64,000 nt of DNA from Flavihumibacter rivuli (GTDB lineage Bacteria > Bacteroidota > Bacteroidia > Chitinophagales > Chitinophagaceae), in assembly GCF_018595685.2 (NCBI RefSeq), contig NZ_CP092334.1, positions 3,748,001 through 3,812,000 of the forward strand, written 5' to 3'. Position 1 is the stretch's first letter; each line of letters starts with the position of its first letter. Positions 35,068 through 42,561 of this stretch are shown piece after piece. Made by a program: the position numbers and the translations under genes. The notes beneath the pieces are model-generated. The model did not search any database, had not been told where the DNA came from, and worked only from the letters and a program-made list of their open reading frames with translations.

Positions 35068-35304
35068 TATTCAATGATTTAACAAAAAAAGAGTAGCGGA
35101 ATGTTTTGCAGGGCGGTCTTTTGGGGAACTATTGACTGTTTTGCCACAACAGGATGGATGGGGTGAGTTGCCCCGTCAACTTTGCACAGCTTTCCATCCA
35201 CCTCTATTGTACTTATCTTCTTTCCAAGGATAATTTACTTGAATTTGGCGAGAATGCCAATGCTGTCTTCTTTCAGGGAAGATCCTGGTAGGTGGAGTTG
35301 GGGG

Positions 35305-35679
35305 TCATGCTGCTTCCAGCAATTCCTTTACCTTTTTCATCAGGTCGCGGGTGGAGAATGGTTTGCTGATATAGAGGGACGCGCCGAGGTCATAACCTTT
35401 CCTGATATCGGCTTCCTTGGTCTTGGCACTGAGGAAGACCACAATGATATCCTTCAGTTCCGGGGTCGATTTGATGTGCTTGCAGATGGCATAGCCGTCG
35501 ACATCCGGCATCATGATATCCAATAAAACCAATGCGGGTCCTTGTTCCAGTAATTCCATCGCTTCCTTTCCATTGCGGGCCACCATTACGTCGTAGCCGT
35601 TCTTCTGCATCAGGAATTCCAGCGACATCAGAATGTAGGGATCATCATCAACAACCAGGATCTTCTGTTTATTATCCAT
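35305..35679 (-). CDS. Receiver-only response regulator paired with the symporter-kinase
   Basis: 124 residues: acidic cluster Asp11-Asp13, phosphoacceptor Asp54 in LVLLDIMMP, Ser/Thr-equivalent in LSA and Lys in SKPF. No output domain follows. It overlaps the 3' end of the symporter-histidine kinase gene by eight bases, so it is its cognate partner. In the related CbrA-CbrB and CrbS-CrbR systems the regulator carries a DNA-binding domain; its absence here means the signal must pass to another protein by contact or phosphorelay. The IS1-derived HTH protein at 42019 is one candidate. Confidence 0.88.
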   Translation of the reverse strand: MDNKQKILVVDDDPYILMSLEFLMQKNGYDVMVARNGKEAMELLEQGPALVLLDIMMPDVDGYAICKHIKSTPELKDIIVVFLSAKTKEADIRKGYDLGASLYISKPFSTRDLMKKVKELLEAA

Positions 35680-38383
35680 TCAGGAAAAAGGTTTTTGTGG
35701 ATGGTAATGTAAAGATAAAGGTTGAACCTAGTCCCGGTTTACTTTCCACCCATATTTTGCCCTGGTGTAATTCCACGATCTTTTTGCAGATGGCCAGCCC
35801 CAGCCCGCTTCCTTGCGGTTTGGTAAGGGTCTGGTTCCTGGCCTGGAAGAATTTGTCAAAGATGAGCTCATGCAGGTCTTCCGGGATCCCCTTCCCGGTA
35901 TCTGCCACCCATACCTGCACCTCATCATAATTATGGCGGGTGGTGATGCTGATGCTTCCTTCTTCGGGAGTGAACTTGATGGCATTGGACAGCAGGTTAT
36001 AGATCACCTGGCTGACGAGGTCCTTGTCGCATTCCACCAGCAGCATACTGTCGGGAAGGTGTAGTTTCAGTTCAACCTGTTTTTCCTTTATCAGGGGCAG
36101 GGTTGCATCCGCCACGTCCCTGATGAGTTGGGTGAGGTTAACTGAACTCATGTGCAATTTTTGCCTGCCCGATTCATAGCGCTCCAGGTTAAGTACCTGC
36201 GTGATCAGGTGGCTCAACCTTTCGGTTTCTTTCACGATCGCCCCCAGGTAGTGTTGTTGTTGTTCATCGGGCAGGTCGGGGTTATCGTGCACTATCTCAG
36301 CCAACGCACGGATGGAGGTGAGCGGTGTGCGCAACTCATGGGTCACGGTATAGAGGAATTCATCTTTCATGGCATCCATTTCCCTGAGCTGGCTATTGGC
36401 CGCCTGCAGTTGTTCCCCGGCTTTTGCCAGCTCGCTGGATTTTTTCCGCAGTTCCTTATTGAGTTCAATGATCTGCTGGGATTCCCTCAGCATGTTCACC
36501 ACTTCCTCAATGCCCAGCTCTTCCGCCTTGGCCACACTGGTGACCATGATATGCGCCGAGGCCGAACCAATTACCCCTGAAAGTATCTTTTCCGTGAAGT
36601 TGGTGAGCCTGGGATCTGCCCGCTTCACGGCGAGGTCGATCTTGTGGCGGTTGGCATAGTTGACGAGGATCTTCTCCGCCCGTTCTTCCCCCAGGAAAGT
36701 CTGTAACAGTCCTTTCAGGTCGCGTACACTGGCATTGCCTTTCCAGACCACCTTGTTATCGGCATACCTGGATTGCTCGAAGATGTCGGTAAAAATCTCC
36801 GCCTGGTAGGTTTCCTGTACTGATCTTCGGGTGTACATGGAGGTGAGGGTAAAGACCAGGGTGTTGAGGGACAGGCTCCAGAAAAGGGAATGGGTTATAG
36901 GATCAAGGCCTTTGAGGCCCATCAATGAATAGGGCCTGAGCCAGCCTTGCCCAAATATCCCTTCTTGCATGATGGCATCAGGTAGTAGGCCTGCATTCAC
37001 CATGGAAGGAATGACAAGGGTAATGGTCCAGATGAGGAAGCCTGTAACCAAACCGGCTATGGCGCCAGCCTTGGATGCTTCTTTCCAGTAGATCCCTCCC
37101 AGCAGGGCCGGTACTAACTGGGCAACGGCTGCAAAAGATACCAGGCCAATGGATACCAGGGAGAACTGTTCTGCAACTGCCTTGTCGTAGGCATAAGCGA
37201 TCAAAAGGATCAACAGTATGGAGATCCTTCTTACCCAGAGAATGGTGGTCTGCAGGGAACCCTGGCTGCCCACGCTCAGCGAGCGGGATAATAGCAGCGG
37301 GATCACCAGGTTATTGGAAACCATGGTGGAAAGGGCTATGGTTTCCACGATGATCATACCTGTTGCTGCGGAGAATCCCCCGATGAAAATAAAGAGGCTC
37401 AGCCATTGCTGGCCATGTGCGAGGGGGATGCTCAGGACATACATGTCTGCATCTGAACCGGTGCCCAGTAGCATGCCGCCAATGGCAATGGGCAGCACAA
37501 AAATATTGATGGCAAAGAGGTATAAGGGAAACAGCCAGATGGCTTTTTTCAGGTGGACCTCCCGCAGGTTTTCCACCACCCCTACCTGGAATTGCCTGGG
37601 GAGAAAGATGATGGCAAACATGGAAAGGACCAGGGTGGATAACCAGCTTGATGGTCCTGCACCTTCACCTCCCAGGGTGAACAGGTGCTGTAACTCTTTT
37701 CTTTCCATTGCCCGGCTGAATATGTCCCCTGCACCATTGAAGATGCCATAGGTAATAAAAATGCCAGCAGCGATAAAAGCCAGGAATTTCACCACTGATT
37801 CTGCTGCAATAGCAGCTACCAATCCTTCATGTTTTTCAGATGCGTCTACTGATCGGGTCCCGAAAAAGATGATGAAGAGGGTAAGGGCGATCGTTACATA
37901 GAAGGTGGTGTCATTTACCGGGCTGGCCTGCGGGTTGTTGCCCGCGCTGAGGAGTTCAAAACTGGCGGATATCGCCTTCAGCTGAATGGCGATATAGGGG
38001 ATAATGCCCACCACGCAGCTGATGGTGACGAGGCTGGCGATGGAGAAGTTCTTGCCATACCTGGTGGAAATGAAATCCGCAATGCTGTTGATGCGTTGTG
38101 TTTTACAGATCCTGATGATCTTCCGCAGGACGGGCCAGAAGGCAGCGCACATGATGGTTGGCCCCAGGTAGATGGTCAGGAATTCCAGTCCATGTGTTGA
38201 AGCCCTTCCCACACTGCCATAATAGGTCCAGGCAGTACAATAAACAGCTAATGAAAGCGCGTAAACATAGCCGTTATTGATCAGGCTCCTTCCGCTCTTT
38301 TGCCGTTTTTCTGCATACCAGGCGATCAGGAATAGCAGTATGAGGTAAGCCAGCGCAGCTGCTATGATGATCCAATTATTCAT
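35672..38383 (-). CDS. Sodium:solute symporter-histidine kinase (CbrA/CrbS-like)
   Basis: 903 residues from ATG 38383 (MNNWIIIAAALAYLI). Residues 1-~500 are a sodium:solute symporter (SLC5) domain of about 13 membrane helices (AWTYYGSVGRASTHGLEFLT, GTRSVDASEKHEG). A short linker and coiled coil (about 600-670) lead to the kinase: H-box FLYTVTHELRTPLTSIRA with His near 683, and an ATPase with N box NLLSNAIKF, DTGKGIPE and GSGLGLAI. In gamma-proteobacteria such proteins (CrbS, CbrA) control acs and carboxylate or amino-acid use. Here acs lies 4 kb away in the same gene island. Overlaps both neighbours by eight bases. Whether it truly transports is not known. Confidence 0.9.
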   Translation of the reverse strand: MNNWIIIAAALAYLILLFLIAWYAEKRQKSGRSLINNGYVYALSLAVYCTAWTYYGSVGRASTHGLEFLTIYLGPTIMCAAFWPVLRKIIRICKTQRINSIADFISTRYGKNFSIASLVTISCVVGIIPYIAIQLKAISASFELLSAGNNPQASPVNDTTFYVTIALTLFIIFFGTRSVDASEKHEGLVAAIAAESVVKFLAFIAAGIFITYGIFNGAGDIFSRAMERKELQHLFTLGGEGAGPSSWLSTLVLSMFAIIFLPRQFQVGVVENLREVHLKKAIWLFPLYLFAINIFVLPIAIGGMLLGTGSDADMYVLSIPLAHGQQWLSLFIFIGGFSAATGMIIVETIALSTMVSNNLVIPLLLSRSLSVGSQGSLQTTILWVRRISILLILLIAYAYDKAVAEQFSLVSIGLVSFAAVAQLVPALLGGIYWKEASKAGAIAGLVTGFLIWTITLVIPSMVNAGLLPDAIMQEGIFGQGWLRPYSLMGLKGLDPITHSLFWSLSLNTLVFTLTSMYTRRSVQETYQAEIFTDIFEQSRYADNKVVWKGNASVRDLKGLLQTFLGEERAEKILVNYANRHKIDLAVKRADPRLTNFTEKILSGVIGSASAHIMVTSVAKAEELGIEEVVNMLRESQQIIELNKELRKKSSELAKAGEQLQAANSQLREMDAMKDEFLYTVTHELRTPLTSIRALAEIVHDNPDLPDEQQQHYLGAIVKETERLSHLITQVLNLERYESGRQKLHMSSVNLTQLIRDVADATLPLIKEKQVELKLHLPDSMLLVECDKDLVSQVIYNLLSNAIKFTPEEGSISITTRHNYDEVQVWVADTGKGIPEDLHELIFDKFFQARNQTLTKPQGSGLGLAICKKIVELHQGKIWVESKPGLGSTFIFTLPSTKTFFLNG

Positions 38384-38591
38384 CACGCCTCTCTTTTTCC
38401 TTCCTGGTTTCGGTGATGGCAAACAATAACAGTATCGAGGCCAGCCATGCTAAAAAGACATACCGGTACAAGAGTGGGACCTTGTTAACCAGGGAGGCCT
38501 TGTTGTAAATGGACAGCAGGGGGAAATTGAACAGCAGCAACAAGGCTACAAAGAGAATGATGTATTGCTGTTGCTTCCTGTTTGGGTTCAT
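38376..38591 (-). CDS. Small two-helix membrane protein coupled to the symporter-kinase (CbrX-like position)
   Basis: 71 residues from ATG 38591 (MNPNRKQQQYIILFV). Two membrane helices (about 10-25 and 42-60) with charged ends, resembling small accessory subunits that precede SSS-family transporters or CbrA. The stop overlaps the symporter-kinase start by eight bases, so kinase translation is probably coupled to this gene, as reported for CbrX-CbrA. The start codon abuts the T-tract of a strong terminator without any gap, leaving no room for a ribosome site. Family not certain; the two-TM architecture and coupling are what can be seen. Confidence 0.65.
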   Translation of the reverse strand: MNPNRKQQQYIILFVALLLLFNFPLLSIYNKASLVNKVPLLYRYVFLAWLASILLLFAITETRKEKERRDE

Positions 38592-38640
38592 AAAAAAATA
38601 GCATAGTTGGCGCAATGGAAGTTAGCCAAACTATGCTATT
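38592..38640 (-). terminator. Strong terminator ending flush with the next start codon
   Basis: Minus strand AATAGCATAGTTTGGC, 13-base loop, then GCCAACTATGCTATT and T7 (38598-38592): about 15 paired bases with one bulged base. It lies 15 bases after the DUF6814-like stop and ends exactly where the ATG of the next gene (38591) begins. It should end the porin-MFS-small protein transcript, or allow limited read-through into the sensor genes. Confidence 0.85.
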
Positions 38641-38655
38641 TGTCCAAAGTTGTCA

Positions 38656-38901
38656 TCAGTCATTGATCTCGGAAGAACTTTCCGGCAGGTGGTCATATTC
38701 TCCCTGCAGGGCATAATACCCGAATATCATCATTCCGATGGCGATTGGGATGAAGATGATCACGAATACGCCCCACTGGATCTTCGTATCGATCACCGGG
38801 TTCTTGCTGACCTCGGCGGCAGCTGTCTTTACCAGGTAGTAAATGGCTGCCGGACCCAACAATATCCAAACTATTCCCAGGTATTTTTTTAGCTGATTCA
38901 T
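38656..38901 (-). CDS. Small two-helix membrane protein (DUF6814-like) next to the MFS transporter
   Basis: 81 residues with two membrane helices (YLGIVWILLGPAAIYYLV; FVIIFIPIAIGMMIFGYYAL) and a short acidic tail. It follows the MFS gene by 18 bases and precedes a strong terminator, so it is the last gene of the porin-MFS operon. Small proteins of this type accompany MHS-family transporters in Bacteroidota and may stabilise or tune the carrier; the family name is from memory and the role is inferred from position. Confidence 0.65.
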   Translation of the reverse strand: MNQLKKYLGIVWILLGPAAIYYLVKTAAAEVSKNPVIDTKIQWGVFVIIFIPIAIGMMIFGYYALQGEYDHLPESSSEIND

Positions 38902-38919
38902 TTTGTTTGATTTTTACGA

Positions 38920-40467
38920 TTAGTCATTAACGTTAGGGTCTATCTTATTGCTTACATAAAGCGTTCCGATCACCAGGCAGACCGCCGCAATGATGATGGG
39001 ATACCAGAGTCCCACCAACTTGTCACTGGTATGCATAGTGGTCAGCAGGGTTGCGATGAATGGGGTTAGCCCACCGAAAACGCCATTGCCGATATGATAG
39101 GGAAGCGACATGGACGTGTACCTGATCTTGGTGGGGAAGAGTTCTACCAGGAAGGCTGCGATAGGGCCATACACCATCGTTACAAAGATGATCTGAAGGA
39201 AGATCAGCCCAACGAATTTCCAATAGGTGTTGTTGTCCAGTTTCTTTTCCACATAGCTTGTTGTGGCTTTTCCTACCTGGCCAGGGGTGGCGGAATAAAG
39301 GGTGTCTACATTCACTTCCTTGAAGCTGATCCCATTGTTCAGGGTTTTAATGATGCTGGTAGTGACAAGGGAGTCTGATTGGTTAGGGCCGAGGTTGCGC
39401 TTAACCACCGGGGCATCAGCAGAAGCCAGCAGTGTCTTTTGCATTTCGGCCACATTGGTGAGTTCCATGAATTGTTTGTAGATGGGTCGGTAGGAGAAGA
39501 TGGCCAACAACATGCCTGTCATCATGATCCATTTCCTTCCAACTTTATCACTCCATGCGCCAAATACCACGAAGAATGGTGTGGCAAAAACAATGGCCCA
39601 GATGATCATCGTGCGGCTCTGGTCAAAATCCACCTTGCATACATTTTCAATAAAGGATTGCGCATAGAACTGGCCGGTGTACCATACCACGCCTTGTCCC
39701 ATGGTAGCGCCGAACAAGGCCAGTAATACCATCTTCAGGTTGGTCCTGTGGCCAAAACTTTCCTTGAGTGGGTTAACGGAAACCTTTCCTTCCGATTTTA
39801 GTTTGGCAAACAAAGGGGATTCCTTCATTTTCATTCGGATATAGATTGAAACGATCACCAGCAGGATAGATACCAGGAAGGGGATCCGCCAGCCCCAGTC
39901 GTTGAATTTCTTAATGGAGGTTGGGAGATCGGGGTCCAGGCTATGGCGGGTAAGCAGGATCACACCCAGGGAAACAAATAGTCCGAGCGTAGCAGTGGTC
40001 TGGATCCAGGAGGTGAAATAGCCGCGTTTGTTTTCCGGGGCATGTTCTGCCACATAGGTGGCCGCACCACCATATTCCCCACCGAGAGCCAATCCTTGCA
40101 GTAAGCGCAGGATCAACACGATGATCGGTGCGGCAAACCCAATGGTCTCATAGCCCGGCACCAGGCCAATGGCAAAAGTGGAGCCACCCATCAATACCAG
40201 GGTGAGGAGGAAGGTGTACTTGCGGCCGATCAGGTCGCCCAGCCTTCCGAACACAAGGGCGCCGAAGGGCCTTACAATAAAGCCTGCTGCAAAAGTGGCC
40301 AGGGTACTCAATAAGGCTGCAGTAGGGTTGGTCTTGGGAAAGAACTGGTTGGCGATTACCGTTGCAAGACTTCCGAAAATGTAGAAGTCGTACCACTCAA
40401 TGAGGGTGCCGACGGAAGAAGCGCCGATCACCTTCCAGATGCCTTTGGATTGGTTGGGTTGTTTCAT
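38920..40467 (-). CDS. MFS transporter, metabolite:H+ symporter (MHS/KgtP-ProP-like) family
   Basis: 515 residues. Twelve predicted membrane helices with MHS features: SSVGTLIEWYDFYIFGSLA near the start, FGRLGDLIGRKYTF between helices 2 and 3, and LQGLALGGEYGGAATYVAEH. Family members import dicarboxylates, osmolytes, shikimate or short carboxylates with protons. Unusual: about 85 polar residues (roughly 335-420, including KRNLGPNQSDS) are inserted after the seventh-to-ninth helix region, which would protrude from the membrane. It lies between a porin and a small membrane protein and near acs, so a carboxylate such as acetate or pyruvate is a reasonable but unproven substrate. Confidence 0.88.
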   Translation of the reverse strand: MKQPNQSKGIWKVIGASSVGTLIEWYDFYIFGSLATVIANQFFPKTNPTAALLSTLATFAAGFIVRPFGALVFGRLGDLIGRKYTFLLTLVLMGGSTFAIGLVPGYETIGFAAPIIVLILRLLQGLALGGEYGGAATYVAEHAPENKRGYFTSWIQTTATLGLFVSLGVILLTRHSLDPDLPTSIKKFNDWGWRIPFLVSILLVIVSIYIRMKMKESPLFAKLKSEGKVSVNPLKESFGHRTNLKMVLLALFGATMGQGVVWYTGQFYAQSFIENVCKVDFDQSRTMIIWAIVFATPFFVVFGAWSDKVGRKWIMMTGMLLAIFSYRPIYKQFMELTNVAEMQKTLLASADAPVVKRNLGPNQSDSLVTTSIIKTLNNGISFKEVNVDTLYSATPGQVGKATTSYVEKKLDNNTYWKFVGLIFLQIIFVTMVYGPIAAFLVELFPTKIRYTSMSLPYHIGNGVFGGLTPFIATLLTTMHTSDKLVGLWYPIIIAAVCLVIGTLYVSNKIDPNVND

Positions 40468-40514
40468 GATGACAAGTTGTTTATCGTTTTGAAGGGGAAT
40501 TGTTATGATGGTGT

Positions 40515-41915
40515 TTAGAGATAGACCTGGAACTGGATCTGCATTTCCCCCTTACGGTCCATCACCTTGTTGGTGGCAGGGTTGTACAAGGGTCTGCTGG
40601 AATATTGCAGGGTCAGTTTGCTATTGTGTCCATCCAGGAAAAAATTACTGCCGATATCCCAGTAATGACCGGTTGCTTCCAGTGCATCCAGGTTTTTCAT
40701 GGCATAGGCTGCAATGGGCTGGATCCTCAGTTTGCCGGATCGACCTTTTGGCAACAGGAAGCCGGCTTGTGTGTACCAGATATTCCCTGAGCCCAGCAGG
40801 ATCCTGCTATTGCCCGGTCCTTCCTTGGCCAGGGTGCCAGTGAATTTTGGGTCAATGGTGCCGGTATTCATAATGCCCACGGCGCGCAGGTAGTTTGGTC
40901 CGAAATCATATTTGTAAAATACGGAATAGGCGGTAATGGCCATGTTCTTTGCCATGTTGCCCACAGGCAGGTCAGCAAATACGTCGGCAGCAAAGAGGTT
41001 AATGTCGTGGGAGGAAATATTGCCTTCGGTCGATTGGGACTTCGTACCATCGCTATTGTGGTAGAAACCAGCACCGAAGTTCAGCACCTTCCTTGTACCT
41101 ACGTATGTGCCTACCCGGTAGGGAAGCACATTCGACTCCTGGTCAAGGAACTGGTAATCGTAGTAGCCGCCAACGGCAGCCCTTGCATTGCCATTGTTGT
41201 CCACAGCCGGGCCTCCTGCAGTAGGTGTTGTATTGGTCGCAAAAGGTTTGTTCAGGTGCATCTGGTAGTGGAGCTTGCCTAGCACGCCCTTGGTATAGAT
41301 GCCATACTGGCGAGCGAATTGGTCAGAGTTCTCGATCAGGGGCCAGTTGAATACCGGTGCATCGATCATGAGGAAGTTCAGCGTGCTGGCCGATGTCATC
41401 CTGCTCAATCCCCACCAGTAATGCAAGCCGGCCCCCAGGTATAAAGTGTTCCTGTTGGCTTTTTTGGTCTTCGGGTTCACAGAAGGGATCACTGCGTATT
41501 CATTGTATACATCGTGGAAGAAGATCTGCGGTTTCTTCCCCTGGCCATAGCCACCGGTTCCATTGGTGCCCGATCCCCCGCCTGTTGTGAAGGTTTGGTT
41601 GTTGATGCCGGCGTGCACAATGATCAGGTAACGGGGTGAAATTTGCGCATGGGCCAGGAAGCGGATTCTCCTGGCGCCAATGTCCCATGCAGATTGGGAG
41701 GGTTCGCCGTTGATGGCAGTGCCCGGGTTTTGTTCGTTGACCCTGGCCCAGATCTGCGCCCAGAAGATCATCCTGAGGAATTTGGAGCCATCTTCATTGA
41801 ATTTCATTTTGAGGCCGGTGCCGTAGTCATTTGATCCCTGGCCCCTGGCCGCAGAGAAGGCCATCAGGCTGCATATTGCCGCAGCTAGCAATCGTTGGGG
41901 AAGTGTCCGTTTCAT
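40515..41915 (-). CDS. Outer-membrane porin
   Basis: 466 residues with a signal peptide (LLAAAICSLMAFSAARG). The body alternates as amphipathic beta strands from about residue 35 (MKFNEDGSKFLRMIFWAQIW) to the end, where QIQFQVYL gives the aromatic/hydrophobic last strand of outer-membrane barrels. It resembles phosphate/anion-selective or general porins annotated in Bacteroidota. First gene of the porin-MFS-small protein operon (47 bases before the MFS gene), so it should bring the MFS substrate across the outer membrane. The substrate is inferred only from context. Confidence 0.8.
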   Translation of the reverse strand: MKRTLPQRLLAAAICSLMAFSAARGQGSNDYGTGLKMKFNEDGSKFLRMIFWAQIWARVNEQNPGTAINGEPSQSAWDIGARRIRFLAHAQISPRYLIIVHAGINNQTFTTGGGSGTNGTGGYGQGKKPQIFFHDVYNEYAVIPSVNPKTKKANRNTLYLGAGLHYWWGLSRMTSASTLNFLMIDAPVFNWPLIENSDQFARQYGIYTKGVLGKLHYQMHLNKPFATNTTPTAGGPAVDNNGNARAAVGGYYDYQFLDQESNVLPYRVGTYVGTRKVLNFGAGFYHNSDGTKSQSTEGNISSHDINLFAADVFADLPVGNMAKNMAITAYSVFYKYDFGPNYLRAVGIMNTGTIDPKFTGTLAKEGPGNSRILLGSGNIWYTQAGFLLPKGRSGKLRIQPIAAYAMKNLDALEATGHYWDIGSNFFLDGHNSKLTLQYSSRPLYNPATNKVMDRKGEMQIQFQVYL

Positions 41916-42018
41916 GCGGTGGTTTTTTTAGGTGGCTGAAACAAGCGCTTCCCAAATTTTATCAATCGTCAGGGTTCAGCGGTAGTTGCTGGTATACCTT
42001 TGCAAAGCAGTATAGTTT

Positions 42019-42447
42019 TCAAAGGGTATTTTTGCGGAATCTTTCCCATTTGATGACCATGAACTTGTCACCCAGTTCCGTGATCATGCAACCTGCGTTG
42101 CGAAGGGCTTCCCGCTCCCTGAAAAAATCCAGCAATTCCGCATGGGTAAGGACTTTGTAGGTCGGCCGGTATTCATAGTTTTCCGGCGCCTTGATGTGGT
42201 ATTTCCTTACCCAGTTCATTACACTCACGTGGCTGATGCCCATGATGCGCTCGATCTCCCTCAGGGAAACCCCTTCGATATACAGTTGGAGGGCTTTTAT
42301 GACATAGTAAGGATCGATGTTCTTGCCTTCCTTCAGGACCGTAAAATAGTAGTTGCAAGACTTGCAGTGATAGCGCTGTCGGCCTTTAACGACGCCGCTT
42401 TTGGCCGTTGACTCACTTTTGCAGCGCGGGCATTGCAACTGTTTCAT
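42019..42447 (-). CDS. IS1/IS1595-type zinc-ribbon plus HTH protein without transposase catalytic domain
   Basis: 142 residues from ATG 42447. A zinc ribbon with Cys6, Cys9, Cys28 and Cys31 (CPRC ... RYHCKSC) is followed by a helix-turn-helix at about 61-80 (SLREIERIMGISHVSVMNWV) as in the InsA half of IS1 transposases. The remaining 60 residues contain no DDE catalytic core, and no terminal inverted repeats or target duplication were seen around the gene. It therefore looks like a domesticated transposase fragment acting as a DNA-binding regulator. It is divergent from acs, with a palindrome in the shared 114-base gap, and upstream of the porin-MFS genes: a good candidate regulator of the island. 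Confidence 0.78.
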   Translation of the reverse strand: MKQLQCPRCKSESTAKSGVVKGRQRYHCKSCNYYFTVLKEGKNIDPYYVIKALQLYIEGVSLREIERIMGISHVSVMNWVRKYHIKAPENYEYRPTYKVLTHAELLDFFREREALRNAGCMITELGDKFMVIKWERFRKNTL

Positions 42448-42497
42448 GGCGATAAATATTAATATACTATACTTAATTAGCATAAATATACCAAATT

Positions 42498-42516
42498 AGC
42501 AGAATTAGATTCTGCT
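42498..42516. promoter_or_regulatory. Palindrome between the IS1-derived regulator and acs
   Basis: AGCAGAAT-TAG-ATTCTGCT, perfect 8-base arms and 3-base centre, in the 114-base divergent gap. It is 46 bases before the acs start and 51 before the regulator start. AT-rich repeated TATA-like steps lie between it and the regulator gene. A TACTTTTA box (one mismatch to TAnnTTTG) at about 42535-42542 could serve acs. Confidence 0.5.
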
Positions 42517-42561
42517 GCGGGCCCAATCTTTTCTACTTTTAGTGCAGAAAACAATTGCCAT

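Noticed and set aside
35305..38383. Classical two-component system with DNA-binding regulator
   Set aside because: The regulator ends right after the receiver domain; no HTH or AAA+ domain follows in any frame.
42019..42447. Active insertion sequence
   Set aside because: Only the zinc ribbon and HTH remain; no DDE domain, terminal inverted repeats or target duplications were found around it.
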